Positions 1-7,261 of a stretch of 14,684 bases of DNA are shown piece after piece. Positions within the stretch are counted from its first letter, which is position 1; each line of letters opens with the position of its first letter. The stretch spans positions 1 through 14,684 of the forward strand of contig JAFTMF010000013.1 in the NCBI GenBank assembly GCA_017452565.1, in the 5' to 3' direction. The notes under the pieces are model-generated. The model ran no database searches and was not told the DNA's origin. It saw only the letters and a list, made by a program, of their open reading frames with translations. The translations under genes and the position numbers were made by a program. This DNA comes from Clostridia bacterium. GTDB taxonomy: Bacteria > Bacillota > Clostridia > Oscillospirales > CAG-272.

Positions 1-1
1 A

Positions 2-301
2 ATCGTTGCCATTCACCAAGACGGCAGCAACACGGTCTACGGCAATCCCTTTGCGGGCAGCTACAACAAGCTGGAAGCCGCTGTTGAAGCAGCTCTAACG
101 GGAGAGATCGTCACCGTCCCCTGCGGAATAGAGGCTGCCGCAATGCACACGCGGCTGATCAATCGCATACAAAATGGATTTGAGATTCGCTCCTTTGACC
201 CTATCCAAATCCGCCGTGAAAACGAGTTGGTTTACGTGGAAGGATTGTATGAACGGTTTTTGGAACTATACCGCGATCCCACTAAAGCTATTCAGGAGTA
301 A
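2..301 (+). CDS. Gfo/Idh/MocA-family oxidoreductase, C-terminal 99 residues (5' end outside window)
   Basis: The frame is open from the window edge to a TAA and encodes 99 residues starting IVAIHQDG. The pattern fits the C-terminal part of a Gfo/Idh/MocA NAD(P)-dependent sugar dehydrogenase: a glycine-containing strand, a helix carrying EAAVEAALTGE, then a VTVPCGIEAAAMHTRLINRI stretch like the family's closing helix in which the gene list or pathway helix packs under the Rossmann fold. The N-terminal nucleotide-binding half is not in the window, so the cofactor motif cannot be checked. Its last codons contain AGGAG (294-298), which serves as the ribosome binding site of the next gene three bases after the stop. 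The two genes are therefore very probably co-transcribed and translationally coupled. The substrate is unknown. Confidence 0.7.
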   Translation: MVAIHQDGSNTVYGNPFAGSYNKLEAAVEAALTGEIVTVPCGIEAAAMHTRLINRIQNGFEIRSFDPIQIRRENELVYVEGLYERFLELYRDPTKAIQE

Positions 302-304
302 CCG

Positions 305-1282
305 ATGAAACCCATCCAAGTAGGAATATAAGGCACCAACGGACATCAGATCCACGATAAGCTTCGCACCATAGACGGTGCCCGACTATGTGCGGTTTGT
401 GTTCCCGACAGTCTTGCCAAGCGCTTGACCGCACAGAATCCCCAGCTGAGGGTCTATCACACCCTTTCTGAACTGCTGGCAGATGACAGTATCGATCTGA
501 TTTCCCTCTGCTCCCCCAGCCGCCGTCAGCAAGAAGCAGATGCTATCGCTTGTCTGAATGCTAAAAAGCAGGTCTATGCAGAAAAGCCTGCCGCATTCAC
601 CGAAGCGGGGTTAGAGAGAATCCTGACCGCTGCCAAAGAAAACGGCGTAGAGTTTCACGAAATGGCAGACACCGTCTTTGCAGAACCCTACCGGACTATG
701 CGCAAGTTGATTAGCGAGGGCAAAATCGGCAAGGTCATTCAGGTGTATGCCCAAAAATCCTACCCTTCTCGCTTTGACAGCCGCCCGCAGGATGAGGACA
801 CCGACGGCGGTCTGATCCGCTGGGTGGGTATTCACGCGGTTCGCTTCATCGAACACATCACGGGCATCCGCGTCAATGAAATCCACGCCTTTGAAACCCA
901 TCTGGGCAACACTGCTCGATCCGAGGGCGGCCTGTTCACCGCCGCTTCTCTGGCAATGTCTTTGGAAAACGGCGGCGTGGCGTCGGTCTGTCTCAATTAT
1001 CTCAATCCCACAAGCTTTGGTAGCTGGGGGAATGAATGCGTCCGTGTGTTCGGCGACTGCGGAATGATCGAGATCACCGACGGCGGCAAGCACACGCATC
1101 TGTACACCGCCGAAGGATCATCTGAAATCGACTGTCAAAACTCCGATTGCGAGGATTTTTTGCAGCTGCTCGTAAATCATTTGCAAACGGGAGCGCCTAT
1201 GCCGTTCACGCCCGAAGAAGAGCTCCATCCGCTTCGAGTAGTCATTCGCGCCAAAGAAAGCGCTAAAGAAGTTTCATACTGA
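305..1282 (+). pseudogene. Gfo/Idh/MocA-family oxidoreductase interrupted by an in-frame TAA at codon 9
   Basis: ATG 305 has AGGAG six bases upstream and opens MKPIQVGI, then TAA (329-331), then GTNGHQIHDKL and an uninterrupted frame to TGA at 1280-1282. Without the stop this is a 325-codon enzyme of normal family length. The stop falls inside the glycine-rich Rossmann turn (V-G-I-x-G-T-N-G), where related enzymes carry a hydrophobic residue; TTA (Leu) to TAA would be a single change. Further on are the family's EKP signature (residues 93-95) and a GGLIRWVGIHAVRFIEH helix with a histidine at the usual substrate position. A start at TTG 425 would remove the entire cofactor turn, so a shortened product should not be a working dehydrogenase. 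The remainder shows no other damage, so this is either a very recent mutation, a sequencing error or readthrough. It was presumably a sugar or inositol-type dehydrogenase working with its upstream neighbour. Confidence 0.75.
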
Positions 1283-1319
1283 ATCCATCCCCCCATCCGA
1301 TGAGAGAGGAATCACATTT

Positions 1320-2150
1320 ATGAACAAACACGTTCCGTTCAAGCTCGGAAAAGAGCGGTATTTTACCAAAGATCCCAATTTTACGGTCGTAGAACATCTG
1401 CTTCGCAAGGATTATCCCCTTCATTGGCATGAGTTTTACGAGATCGAATACATCGTTTCCGGCAATGCAACCGAAATCATCAACGGTACGGAATACAAGG
1501 TAGGCCCGGGCTTTGCGGTACTATTGACTCCTGCCGATCTTCACTCCTACAAAAACGTCAATGCCGAGAAGTATCTGACCATTCACAACGTCAAATTCTC
1601 TCCCTATCTGCTGCCTCCCGAATTGCAAAAAGCGCTGAACAGTATTTCTGCTCCTCTTTGCGGAACTTGTACAGCGATCGGTCCCGTTTTCAGCAAATTA
1701 CTACAGGAATACAACGGACAAGACTTCGCAAGGGAGCCCTTCATTCTCGCTTCCATTACGCAAATTTGCATTCTGCTGTTTCGTTGTTGCCAAGAAGTCC
1801 ATTATTCTCCCAAAGATCCGGAGAGAGAGATGATTCTGTACATCCGAGAGCATTTTCTGGAGCCCATCAACGTTGACACGGTTGCTAGCGTGGTCCATCT
1901 GACCCCCAACTATTTCAGCGAGTTTTTCAAGAAACACATGGGCATCGGCTTTACCGCCTACGTTAAAAAGCTGCGACTGGAGTTTGCCGCTAACCTTCTG
2001 CTCACTACAGATCTTACCGTACAGCAAACGGCTCAAAAATCCGGATTCAACAGCGCAGCACATTTTTTCAACAGCTTCAAAGCAGAATACGGAGTACCGC
2101 CCGAACAGTTTCGAAAGAAATACAATCAACAATCCCAAAAAGAAGACTAA
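1320..2150 (+). CDS. AraC-family transcriptional regulator with cupin sensor
   Basis: A 276-residue protein starting at ATG 1320 behind a GAGAGGA ribosome binding site. The N-terminal half (about 20-100) is a cupin-type sugar-sensing domain: HWHEFYEIEYIVSG, then a GxEYxxGPGFAVLLTP strand pair and DLHSY. The C-terminal 100 residues (about 168-270) are the double helix-turn-helix of AraC/XylS proteins: INVDTVASVVHLTPNYFSEFFKKH is the first and TVQQTAQKSGFNSAAHFFNSFK the second, followed by the family's typical P-x-x-[FY]-R-K end. It lies 37 nt after the interrupted dehydrogenase on the same strand and ends at the shared terminator, so it probably belongs to the same transcript. Regulators of this class usually activate adjacent glycoside genes, so it may control the dehydrogenases, the converging surface-protein operon, or both. 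The ligand is unknown. Confidence 0.9.
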   Translation: MNKHVPFKLGKERYFTKDPNFTVVEHLLRKDYPLHWHEFYEIEYIVSGNATEIINGTEYKVGPGFAVLLTPADLHSYKNVNAEKYLTIHNVKFSPYLLPPELQKALNSISAPLCGTCTAIGPVFSKLLQEYNGQDFAREPFILASITQICILLFRCCQEVHYSPKDPEREMILYIREHFLEPINVDTVASVVHLTPNYFSEFFKKHMGIGFTAYVKKLRLEFAANLLLTTDLTVQQTAQKSGFNSAAHFFNSFKAEYGVPPEQFRKKYNQQSQKED

Positions 2151-2165
2151 CCGTCTTTCCAATAG

Positions 2166-2193
2166 AAAAAGGCACCCGCTTGGGTGCCTTTTT
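2166..2193. terminator. Bidirectional Rho-independent terminator
   Basis: GGCACCC and GGGTGCC pair around a GCTT loop, with five A on the left and five T on the right, so the hairpin has a U-tract on either transcribed strand. It sits between the stop of the plus-strand AraC gene (2150) and the stop of the minus-strand surface-protein gene (2198) and should end both convergent transcripts. Confidence 0.9.
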
Positions 2194-2197
2194 CTGT

Positions 2198-3451
2198 TTA
2201 TTCTTCGATTTTTCTCTTTTGTTTGTTTACGATAGCGAGCACAGTAATCGCTGCAGCGCCTGCAAGCACAGCAGATGCAATCGCAATGTCACCGGTGGGA
2301 GGTACATCGGTCACAGGAGGCTCAGTAGTCACGGGAGGCTCGGTGGTTACGGGAGGCTCGGTAGTCACGGGAGGCTCCTCTGCCGCGGGGATCAGCTTGA
2401 TGTAATCCAGCACTACGGTAGGCGTCTTGGGATTGGTCGCAGGCTCAACCACTACAAAGGTCACGGTATTGTTTCCTTCGGTCAAGGCTGCCTTACCAAC
2501 GGTTACCGCCACCACTTGATTGTCGGGGCTCTTGCCTACAACGTGATCGGGGTTGGCATCCTGGGAACGCATCGATACGGGCTCGCCCAGATCGGTGCCG
2601 TTCACCTGCACCTGCACGGTAGCATGGTAAGTCTCGTTATAGCGGAAAGCGAACTCAAGGCTATAGGTGCCTGCAGTCTTAACGTCTGCAACGTACTCGA
2701 TCTTACTGCCGGCAACCGCTTTGGCATTGGAAAATACCGCACAAGCGTGCAGGCTGCCGTCTTTGTTGGTCACGTTAGCGGTTTTAGACATCGTCCAAGC
2801 AGTACCGTCTGCATAAGTACCGGTATAATCGACAGTTTCGCACTCCAGCAGGATCTCGCCGCTCTCTTCGGTAGGCACTGCGGTGAAGCTGATAAAGTCA
2901 ATTACCAGCTGTGTCTTATTGGCATCTGCCGCAAGTCCAACGAACTCTACAGTTATAGTGTTCTGACCTTTGGAAAGCTCTGCTGCACCGACGGGGGTAG
3001 TCACTACCTGATTATCGTCAGCACCAACTGCGGCATCTCCTGCAGTAGACACACCCTCCCCCACAGCAGTACCGTTTACCGACAGCTGAATGGTGGAGTA
3101 GTAGTTATCATTCAGTCGGTATGCCATTGCAACGCTGTACACGCCTGCCTGATCGGCATTCACGGTATACTCGATCTTATCGCCAAGCTCCGGCAGAGTT
3201 GCGGTGCTGGTTTTGTTGTAAGAGAAAAAGGCACAGGTATGTACGCTGTTATCCTTGTTCTTCACGTCACCGGTTTTCAGCATCTCCAGCGCGCCGCCCC
3301 CCGCTTTGGTAGCGGTGTAATCAGCAGACTCGCATTCGATCTTGATTTCCGTACTTTCCTTGGCTGCTGCCAACGTACCGATAGCCGTTGCAGTCAGCAC
3401 ACAGCCGGCGATGGACAGAATCGCAATTGCTTTTTTCATCATGTGTTTCAT
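2198..3451 (-). CDS. Surface protein: two CBM-like modules, EPPVTT repeat linker, PPTGD sorting-like tail
   Basis: A 417-residue exported protein; ATG 3451 follows AAGGAG by six bases. Residues 1-30 form a signal peptide (MKK, hydrophobic core, cleavage likely after LAAA). Two beta-sandwich modules of the CBM6/CBM35-like type follow (about 35-190 and 198-356), each opening with an I/L-x-C-E-x-x-D-Y-T strand and closing with an aromatic or aliphatic I-D/L-D-x-I strand. The linker (357-383) is a proline-threonine repeat, EPPVTT four times. The end is PPTGD (384-388), a 20-residue membrane helix and KQKRK, the layout of a sortase-type wall-sorting signal, although the motif is PPTGD rather than canonical LPXTG. 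No catalytic residues are visible, so the role is probably glycan binding on the cell surface. Module 2 closely resembles module 1 of the upstream gene. It is the last gene of the operon and is separated from the previous one by a 43-nt gap. Confidence 0.82.
   Translation of the reverse strand: MKHMMKKAIAILSIAGCVLTATAIGTLAAAKESTEIKIECESADYTATKAGGGALEMLKTGDVKNKDNSVHTCAFFSYNKTSTATLPELGDKIEYTVNADQAGVYSVAMAYRLNDNYYSTIQLSVNGTAVGEGVSTAGDAAVGADDNQVVTTPVGAAELSKGQNTITVEFVGLAADANKTQLVIDFISFTAVPTEESGEILLECETVDYTGTYADGTAWTMSKTANVTNKDGSLHACAVFSNAKAVAGSKIEYVADVKTAGTYSLEFAFRYNETYHATVQVQVNGTDLGEPVSMRSQDANPDHVVGKSPDNQVVAVTVGKAALTEGNNTVTFVVVEPATNPKTPTVVLDYIKLIPAAEEPPVTTEPPVTTEPPVTTEPPVTDVPPTGDIAIASAVLAGAAAITVLAIVNKQKRKIEE
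2309..2380 (-). repeat. 18-bp tandem repeat encoding EPPVTT, four copies
   Basis: Four consecutive 18-base units (2309-2326, 2327-2344, 2345-2362, 2363-2380) of the form AGTCACGGGAGGCTCGGT, differing at a few positions. They are in frame and encode the Pro/Thr wall-spanning linker of the surface protein. Such repeats readily gain or lose copies, which would change the reach of the binding modules without a frameshift. Confidence 0.9.
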
Positions 3452-3471
3452 AATAATCTCCTTTTTTTATG

Positions 3472-3495
3472 ATTGGTGCAAACGCCCGCACCAAT
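3472..3495. other. Intergenic stem-loop between the two surface-protein genes
   Basis: ATTGGTGC and GCACCAAT form a perfect 8-bp stem around an 8-nt loop, touching the TAA of the beta-helix gene and lying just ahead of the ribosome binding site of the downstream gene. In the minus-strand transcript it is followed by an A-rich stretch, not a U-tract, so it is unlikely to be a terminator. An mRNA-stabilising or processing hairpin that separates expression of the two genes is more plausible. Confidence 0.5.
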
Positions 3496-5351
3496 TATTT
3501 TCGTTTTTTCAGAATCAGCCAAACTGCCGCTCCCGCAAGCAAAGCTCCTCCGGCGATGGCAGCCCAAAGAAGTCCTTTGCCACTGGGCTTTGCGCCGTCC
3601 TCACCGCTATGATCGGGATCGGCAGGAGTGTCCGTAGGAGCCTGTGGCTGATCAGCACCGCCGTTCCCTTCCTCGGTTTGAGGCAAATTCGGTTCCTCCT
3701 CGGTTTTGGGTTCTTCGGGATCGGTCACGGGAACCTTCGGCTCGTCGGTGTTTTCCATTCGGATATTCGTAGCAAACTCGTTGGTGTGAAGCGGAGGCTT
3801 CAGCTCGTCCAGCGTCTCTGCTCGCACGCCATCGTAATAGATGTTGGAGAACAGCACGCCGTCCACTCCGCTTTCTGCATCGTAGCCGTGAATTTCGGTG
3901 ATATTCTTGCCCTCTGCGCCCTTGTAGACGTAGATGTTTTTCACCGTTACGTTTTTGACGTTAGCGTTACCTCTGCCGTTGGGCTGGGTATAGATCATAA
4001 ACCAACCGTCGTGGAGCACGAGATCGTTGAGCACCACCTTTTCCACATAGCAGTTTTCGAATACCGAATCGTACACGACGCCCGCCCCCGACAGGCAATG
4101 GATGCCCAGTCCCACGCCGGAATAAACCACGGTGTTGTTGCGGAAGACTACGCTATAATGGTTCTGATCGGTTCCCTGCCCGATCTTGAAACCGAAACAA
4201 CGGGTATATGCCAAACAATCCTCGAACAGTACGTTATCGTTGTACTCGGGATCGCCGGGCCAATTCATTGTGATGCCCACCTTCACGGGCCAAGTCTTGG
4301 CGGAGAAAGCATCGTCCAAGGAATACCCTGCACAATTCTTTACCACAACGTTCTGACATTCGCAAATGTCGATGGCATCGTCCTCGCCCATGTTGAGTCG
4401 CTGATAGATTTTCAGCCAGCTGAACTCCATATGATCGCTTCTCACCGCCACCACCGACCAACAGCCTGCCTCACGGATAGTGATGCCCTCGCAGGTAAAG
4501 TAGGAGCAGGCGATGGGAATGATGGTATTACTGCCCAGCGATGCACTTTGCCAGAAATCCACACCTCTGGAGTCTACCGTTCCTCTGCCGCCGATTTTGA
4601 TATCGTAAGAACCGATCACCTGGCCGTCCTTCTCCTCAAAGGCAGTGGTAATCCACCAAGTATAGTCAAGACCGGTAGTACCGTCTGGATTTTTCATCGA
4701 CGTTTTACAGCCGTTTACGCTGAGAATGGATTTATCCTTGGCAATCCGCAGGACAGCTCCCGGCTCCAGATAGAGATAGGTATTGGAGCCAAGCACCATA
4801 TTGCCAACGTAATAAACGCCTGCGGGGACATAGACCACGCCGTTTTTGTGACCCTTTACGCTACCGTATGCAGAGGCATCATCCAGCGCCTTCTGGATAG
4901 CGGCGGTCCGCTGGGCGTCGGTCATGGATGCGGTAACCGAGTAGGGTTCCTTGGTGATGTTGAAAATCCCTTCCCCTTCACGTTCGGGGACGTCGGTCTG
5001 CATGGGATCTGCCGCAACCACCAGATTTTTACCGTTGATGCAGAAATTGTAGATGTAATTCTCGCTTATGGTTGCCGTTACCGTTCTGTTTTGGAAAGAA
5101 CACGCATCCACAATGTGCTGAGGGCTGGCAACTGCACTGCTCACCTTGGAGGGATACTCGATCTCCACCGTGATCGCACCCTTAGTTGGATCGTAGTCGA
5201 AGGAGGCGTATTCGTAATCGCCGCCCACCGAAGTAACCGGAACGCTGACGCCGTCCACCTTGAGCTTGAACACGGTGGACGCGGTATAGCACTTTGCCAA
5301 CTCATACACGGTGATTTTGTCGGTGGTTTGGGGCGTCTCTTTCACCCCTGC
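3495..5351 (-). pseudogene. GH28-like right-handed beta-helix protein with membrane tail: downstream part of a TAA-interrupted gene
   Basis: The frame continues directly after TAA 5352-5354 of the CBM part, with no shift, for 618 residues. The first possible start, GTG 5345, has no spaced ribosome binding site and no signal peptide follows, so this is the second half of one gene (3495-6551, 1018 codons), not a separate gene. Numbering from GTG 5345: AAIQKALDDAS near 148 and VVYVPAGVYYVGNMVL (170-185) are the usual opening of pectin-lyase-fold beta-helices. EDDAID (321-326) and DD (344-345, in SLDDAFSAK) lie where GH28 enzymes carry NTD and their catalytic DD, and GVGLGIHC (410-417) is where GHG is expected. 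The end is an acidic, Pro-rich linker (about 534-590), a membrane helix (591-612) and KKRK. A surface-anchored pectin-type glycosidase is the likely ancestral function; the substrate is inferred only from the fold. Confidence 0.72.
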
Positions 5352-6551
5352 TTAAGTATCCAGCATTCCTTCGGGCACCGTAACGATGACTGGGGTGCTG
5401 TTTTCTTTGCTTGCAGGCTTGGGACGCTGAGCGTCCTTTTCGGTAAAGACCAGCTTGGACTCGTCCACCGTCTCGCCCAATCGGATATAGTCAATAGTAA
5501 TGGCGTCGTTGTTCAAACCGCCCTCGATCATCTTGAAGGTCACTATATTCTCACCTTTCGTAAACTGTGCATTTCCCATCACGATCTCTCGCACCACGTC
5601 CTCGGTGTTCCAGATCCCGCCCACCTTGTGAGCGGCGTTCAGCGAGACGTCGCCGCCAATCTGCTTGCCGTTGACCAGCACCTGAACGGTAGAATAACTG
5701 TATGAATTCGGACGGAATGACCATACAACGGCGTACTCACCCGCCTCTTTCACATTGAGCTTGTAGTCAACCGTACCGCCAACACCGCCGCTTCTGAAAT
5801 AGGTGAGTGCCCCCGAAACGTTGGATGCACCGCCTAAATTCAGCGACCACGCCCACTTGCTTTTCTTGTTCACCGAGGTGGTCATTCCGGTGGAATCGGT
5901 AACGGTGAAGGGCGTGCTTTCCGCCTCGAAAAACAGCGTGTCGGGCTCGGGATCGGGATCATCTCCCGTATCGGGTTCAATGGAATCGGAGAGTGTGAAG
6001 CTGTCCAGCACCACCGTATAACTGGTAGGCTTGGGGGTGGATTCTACTACCTGAAACGTCACGGTATTCGCTCCCTTCTGTAATTCGGCATTGCCTACTT
6101 CCACCGAGATCACTCGGCTATCCATATTCTTTCCCACTACATAATCGGGAACAGCATCCTGTGACCGCATGGAAATAGGGGTTCCTACGTCCACACCGTT
6201 GATTTGTACCTGCACTTTGGCAAAATAGGTTTCGTTATAGCGGAAGGCAAAGCGGAATCCGTATACCCCTGCGGTTTCTACATCTACAGTATACTGAATT
6301 TGACTTCCTACGTCGCCACTGGTGAAAACGATTCCCTTGGTATCCTTCCCTTCATAGGTTTTCAGCGAGGAGGATGCGCTTTTGGGTTTCCATTCACTGT
6401 TGTCGGATTTGGTTGCGATATAAGTTGCGCTTTCGCATTCCACCGTCACAGAATTTACGCCGGAAGATGCCGTAACACCCAATCCGGCGACGGATAGTAG
6501 GAAATTACCGGTCAATGCCCATGCAAGCACTTTTCGAAAAACATTTTTCAT
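5352..6551 (-). CDS. Exported two-module CBM protein: upstream part of a TAA-interrupted CBM-beta-helix gene
   Basis: Start chosen at ATG 6551 (MKNVFRK) because GGAG lies six bases upstream and a signal peptide begins there; an upstream in-frame ATG at 6563 lacks a comparable site. The 399-residue product has a signal peptide (1 to about 29), a CBM6/CBM35-like module (about 34-188), an acidic DPDPEPD linker (about 192-204) and a second CBM-like module (205-358) ending in ITIDYIRLGE. It then stops at TAA (5352-5354) just after VPEGMLDT. Module 1 shares long identical stretches with module 2 of the 2198-3451 protein, such as FAFRYNETY and SMRSQDA. If translation stops here, the cell secretes an unanchored carbohydrate-binding protein. 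If the stop is read through or is an error, the product is a 1018-residue anchored CBM-CBM-beta-helix enzyme. It is the first gene of the operon, about 100 nt behind a consensus promoter. Confidence 0.75.
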   Translation of the reverse strand: MKNVFRKVLAWALTGNFLLSVAGLGVTASSGVNSVTVECESATYIATKSDNSEWKPKSASSSLKTYEGKDTKGIVFTSGDVGSQIQYTVDVETAGVYGFRFAFRYNETYFAKVQVQINGVDVGTPISMRSQDAVPDYVVGKNMDSRVISVEVGNAELQKGANTVTFQVVESTPKPTSYTVVLDSFTLSDSIEPDTGDDPDPEPDTLFFEAESTPFTVTDSTGMTTSVNKKSKWAWSLNLGGASNVSGALTYFRSGGVGGTVDYKLNVKEAGEYAVVWSFRPNSYSYSTVQVLVNGKQIGGDVSLNAAHKVGGIWNTEDVVREIVMGNAQFTKGENIVTFKMIEGGLNNDAITIDYIRLGETVDESKLVFTEKDAQRPKPASKENSTPVIVTVPEGMLDT

Positions 6552-6657
6552 CGTTTTCTCCATTCGTATTACCATAATCGAAGGCAAATTTACGCAGTAG
6601 CGCAAAGCCAAATCACAAACCTCGTCTACTACTGCCAATTTTATGCTTATATAAATA

Positions 6658-6685
6658 ATTATAACAAAATAGGAAACGCTGTCAA
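6658..6685 (-). promoter_or_regulatory. Sigma-A promoter of the surface-protein operon
   Basis: On the minus strand a perfect -35 TTGACA (6685-6680) is followed after 16 nt by a perfect -10 TATAAT (6663-6658). The predicted start near 6651 gives a leader of about 100 nt before ATG 6551. Nothing else on the minus strand lies between this promoter and the CBM-beta-helix gene. Confidence 0.88.
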
Positions 6686-6849
6686 TATCGGTTTCTTGGA
6701 TGTTACTATACTATTCTTGGCTGTTTGCATAAAAAGACTCTCCCATCTCCATTGGAATCTGTATACTATCTATATAATTCGTCAGATGTATCCAATCAAA
6801 ACATAAGTAACCCGCCACTCTCCCTGATTGCTGATTCTGCGCACCTAAA
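6686..6849. other. Gene-free stretch between the surface operon promoter and a terminator
   Basis: AT-rich sequence with stops in all frames and no recognisable coding signature or RNA structure. A TTGGAA...TATAAT pair on the plus strand has only 15 nt between the boxes and no gene behind it, so I give it no weight. Confidence 0.6.
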
Positions 6850-6890
6850 AAGACCTGCGCACAACGGGTTGCCCGTTGTGTGCAGGTCTT
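6850..6890 (-). terminator. Strong hairpin terminator for a lost minus-strand gene
   Basis: Arms of 19 nt (6850-6868 and 6872-6890) pair with one G-U wobble around a TTG loop; AAGACCTGC and GCAGGTCTT are the bases. On the minus strand the stem runs into TTTT. It begins 5 nt after the stop of the minus-strand remnant ending at 6895, so it is that gene's surviving terminator. Confidence 0.82.
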
Positions 6891-6894
6891 CGTC

Positions 6895-7011
6895 TCATTC
6901 CTCTATCACCAAATACCCTTCTCCACCGATCCGGGCAGAGCGAGCTTTTTCGTTGCAGTCATCTTGGATGATTACGATATCTTTTTCGCTAACAATTTGC
7001 CATGAATAAGA
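6895..7011 (-). pseudogene. Gene remnant, C-terminal segment of unknown family
   Basis: This minus-strand frame of about 38 codons reads WQIVSEKDIVIIQDDCNEKA and then SARIGGEGYLVIEE before a TGA immediately ahead of a strong terminator. The alternating hydrophobic pattern, absence of stops and position at a terminator suggest a genuine gene end, but I do not recognise the family. It overlaps, one frame apart, the thioester-reductase-like fragment beginning at 7175. A single frameshift in the AAAAA run near 6983 could join them, although the sequence after it does not look like the usual continuation of that family. Confidence 0.35.
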
Positions 7012-7175
7012 GTATTATCCTCATAATGCTGACCGATCTCAAAATCATTTTCGAGAAAATGAGGTTTTGATTGTTCATTATAGTCTACATTGACAAATCT
7101 CACCCCTGATACGGATGCAGTCGAAACGTGATGTAGCTCCGCTCCTGTTTCCGCACAAAAATCTACAACATATCC
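6972..7175 (-). pseudogene. Fragment of an NRPS-type thioester reductase (NAD-binding_4, SDR) domain
   Basis: 67 codons on the minus strand read GYVVDFCAETGAELHHVSTA, then SVSGVRFVN, and later FLENDFEIGQHYEDN with a K-x-L-A segment. The HVSTxSVSG strand and the F-x-E-N-D-x-x-I-G-Q-x-Y-x-D-N motif are what I expect around the active-site Ser/Thr and just before the Tyr-x-x-x-Lys of the terminal reductase domain of nonribosomal peptide synthetase-like proteins. Here the expected YVxSK is altered to LIHGK, so the catalytic Tyr is lost. Stops bound both ends and neither the adenylation nor carrier domain is present. This is a decayed remnant, not a working gene. The identification rests on motif memory alone. 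Confidence 0.5.
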
Positions 7176-7223
7176 TATTCATATATATGCGATCCCGCTC
7201 CATCTACTTTCACCTGAAACACA

Positions 7224-7257
7224 CCGACGAGAGTGACTAAGCGGTCACTCTCGTCGG
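7224..7257 (-). terminator. Hairpin, probable terminator of the minus-strand AraC gene
   Basis: CCGACGAGAGTGAC and GTCACTCTCGTCGG form a perfect 14-bp stem with a TAAGCG loop. It lies 135 nt downstream of the AraC gene that ends at 7392. The T-tract on the minus strand is weak (TGTGTTT), and on the plus strand CTTTCT follows, so the working direction is uncertain. Confidence 0.55.
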
Positions 7258-7261
7258 CTTT

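Noticed and set aside
425..427. TTG 425 as the genuine start of the second dehydrogenase
   Set aside because: The upstream frame from ATG 305 has a good ribosome binding site and encodes the conserved cofactor turn; starting at 425 loses it.
3670..3690. LPQTE in the beta-helix protein as a sortase LPXTG signal
   Set aside because: It lacks the Gly and lies about 35 residues before the membrane helix, inside a Pro/Glu-rich linker.
5332..5345. GTG 5345 as the start of an independent beta-helix gene
   Set aside because: No spaced ribosome binding site or signal peptide, and the frame is continuous with the upstream CBM part across the TAA, so it is the second half of one gene.
2180..5705. Long plus-strand open frames opposite the surface-protein genes (430 and 787 codons)
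   Set aside because: They are antisense images of genes with signal peptides, domain patterns, promoters and ribosome binding sites; their own products are low in plausible structure and lack start signals.
6757..6785. Plus-strand promoter TTGGAA...TATAAT
   Set aside because: 15-nt spacing and no plus-strand gene downstream.
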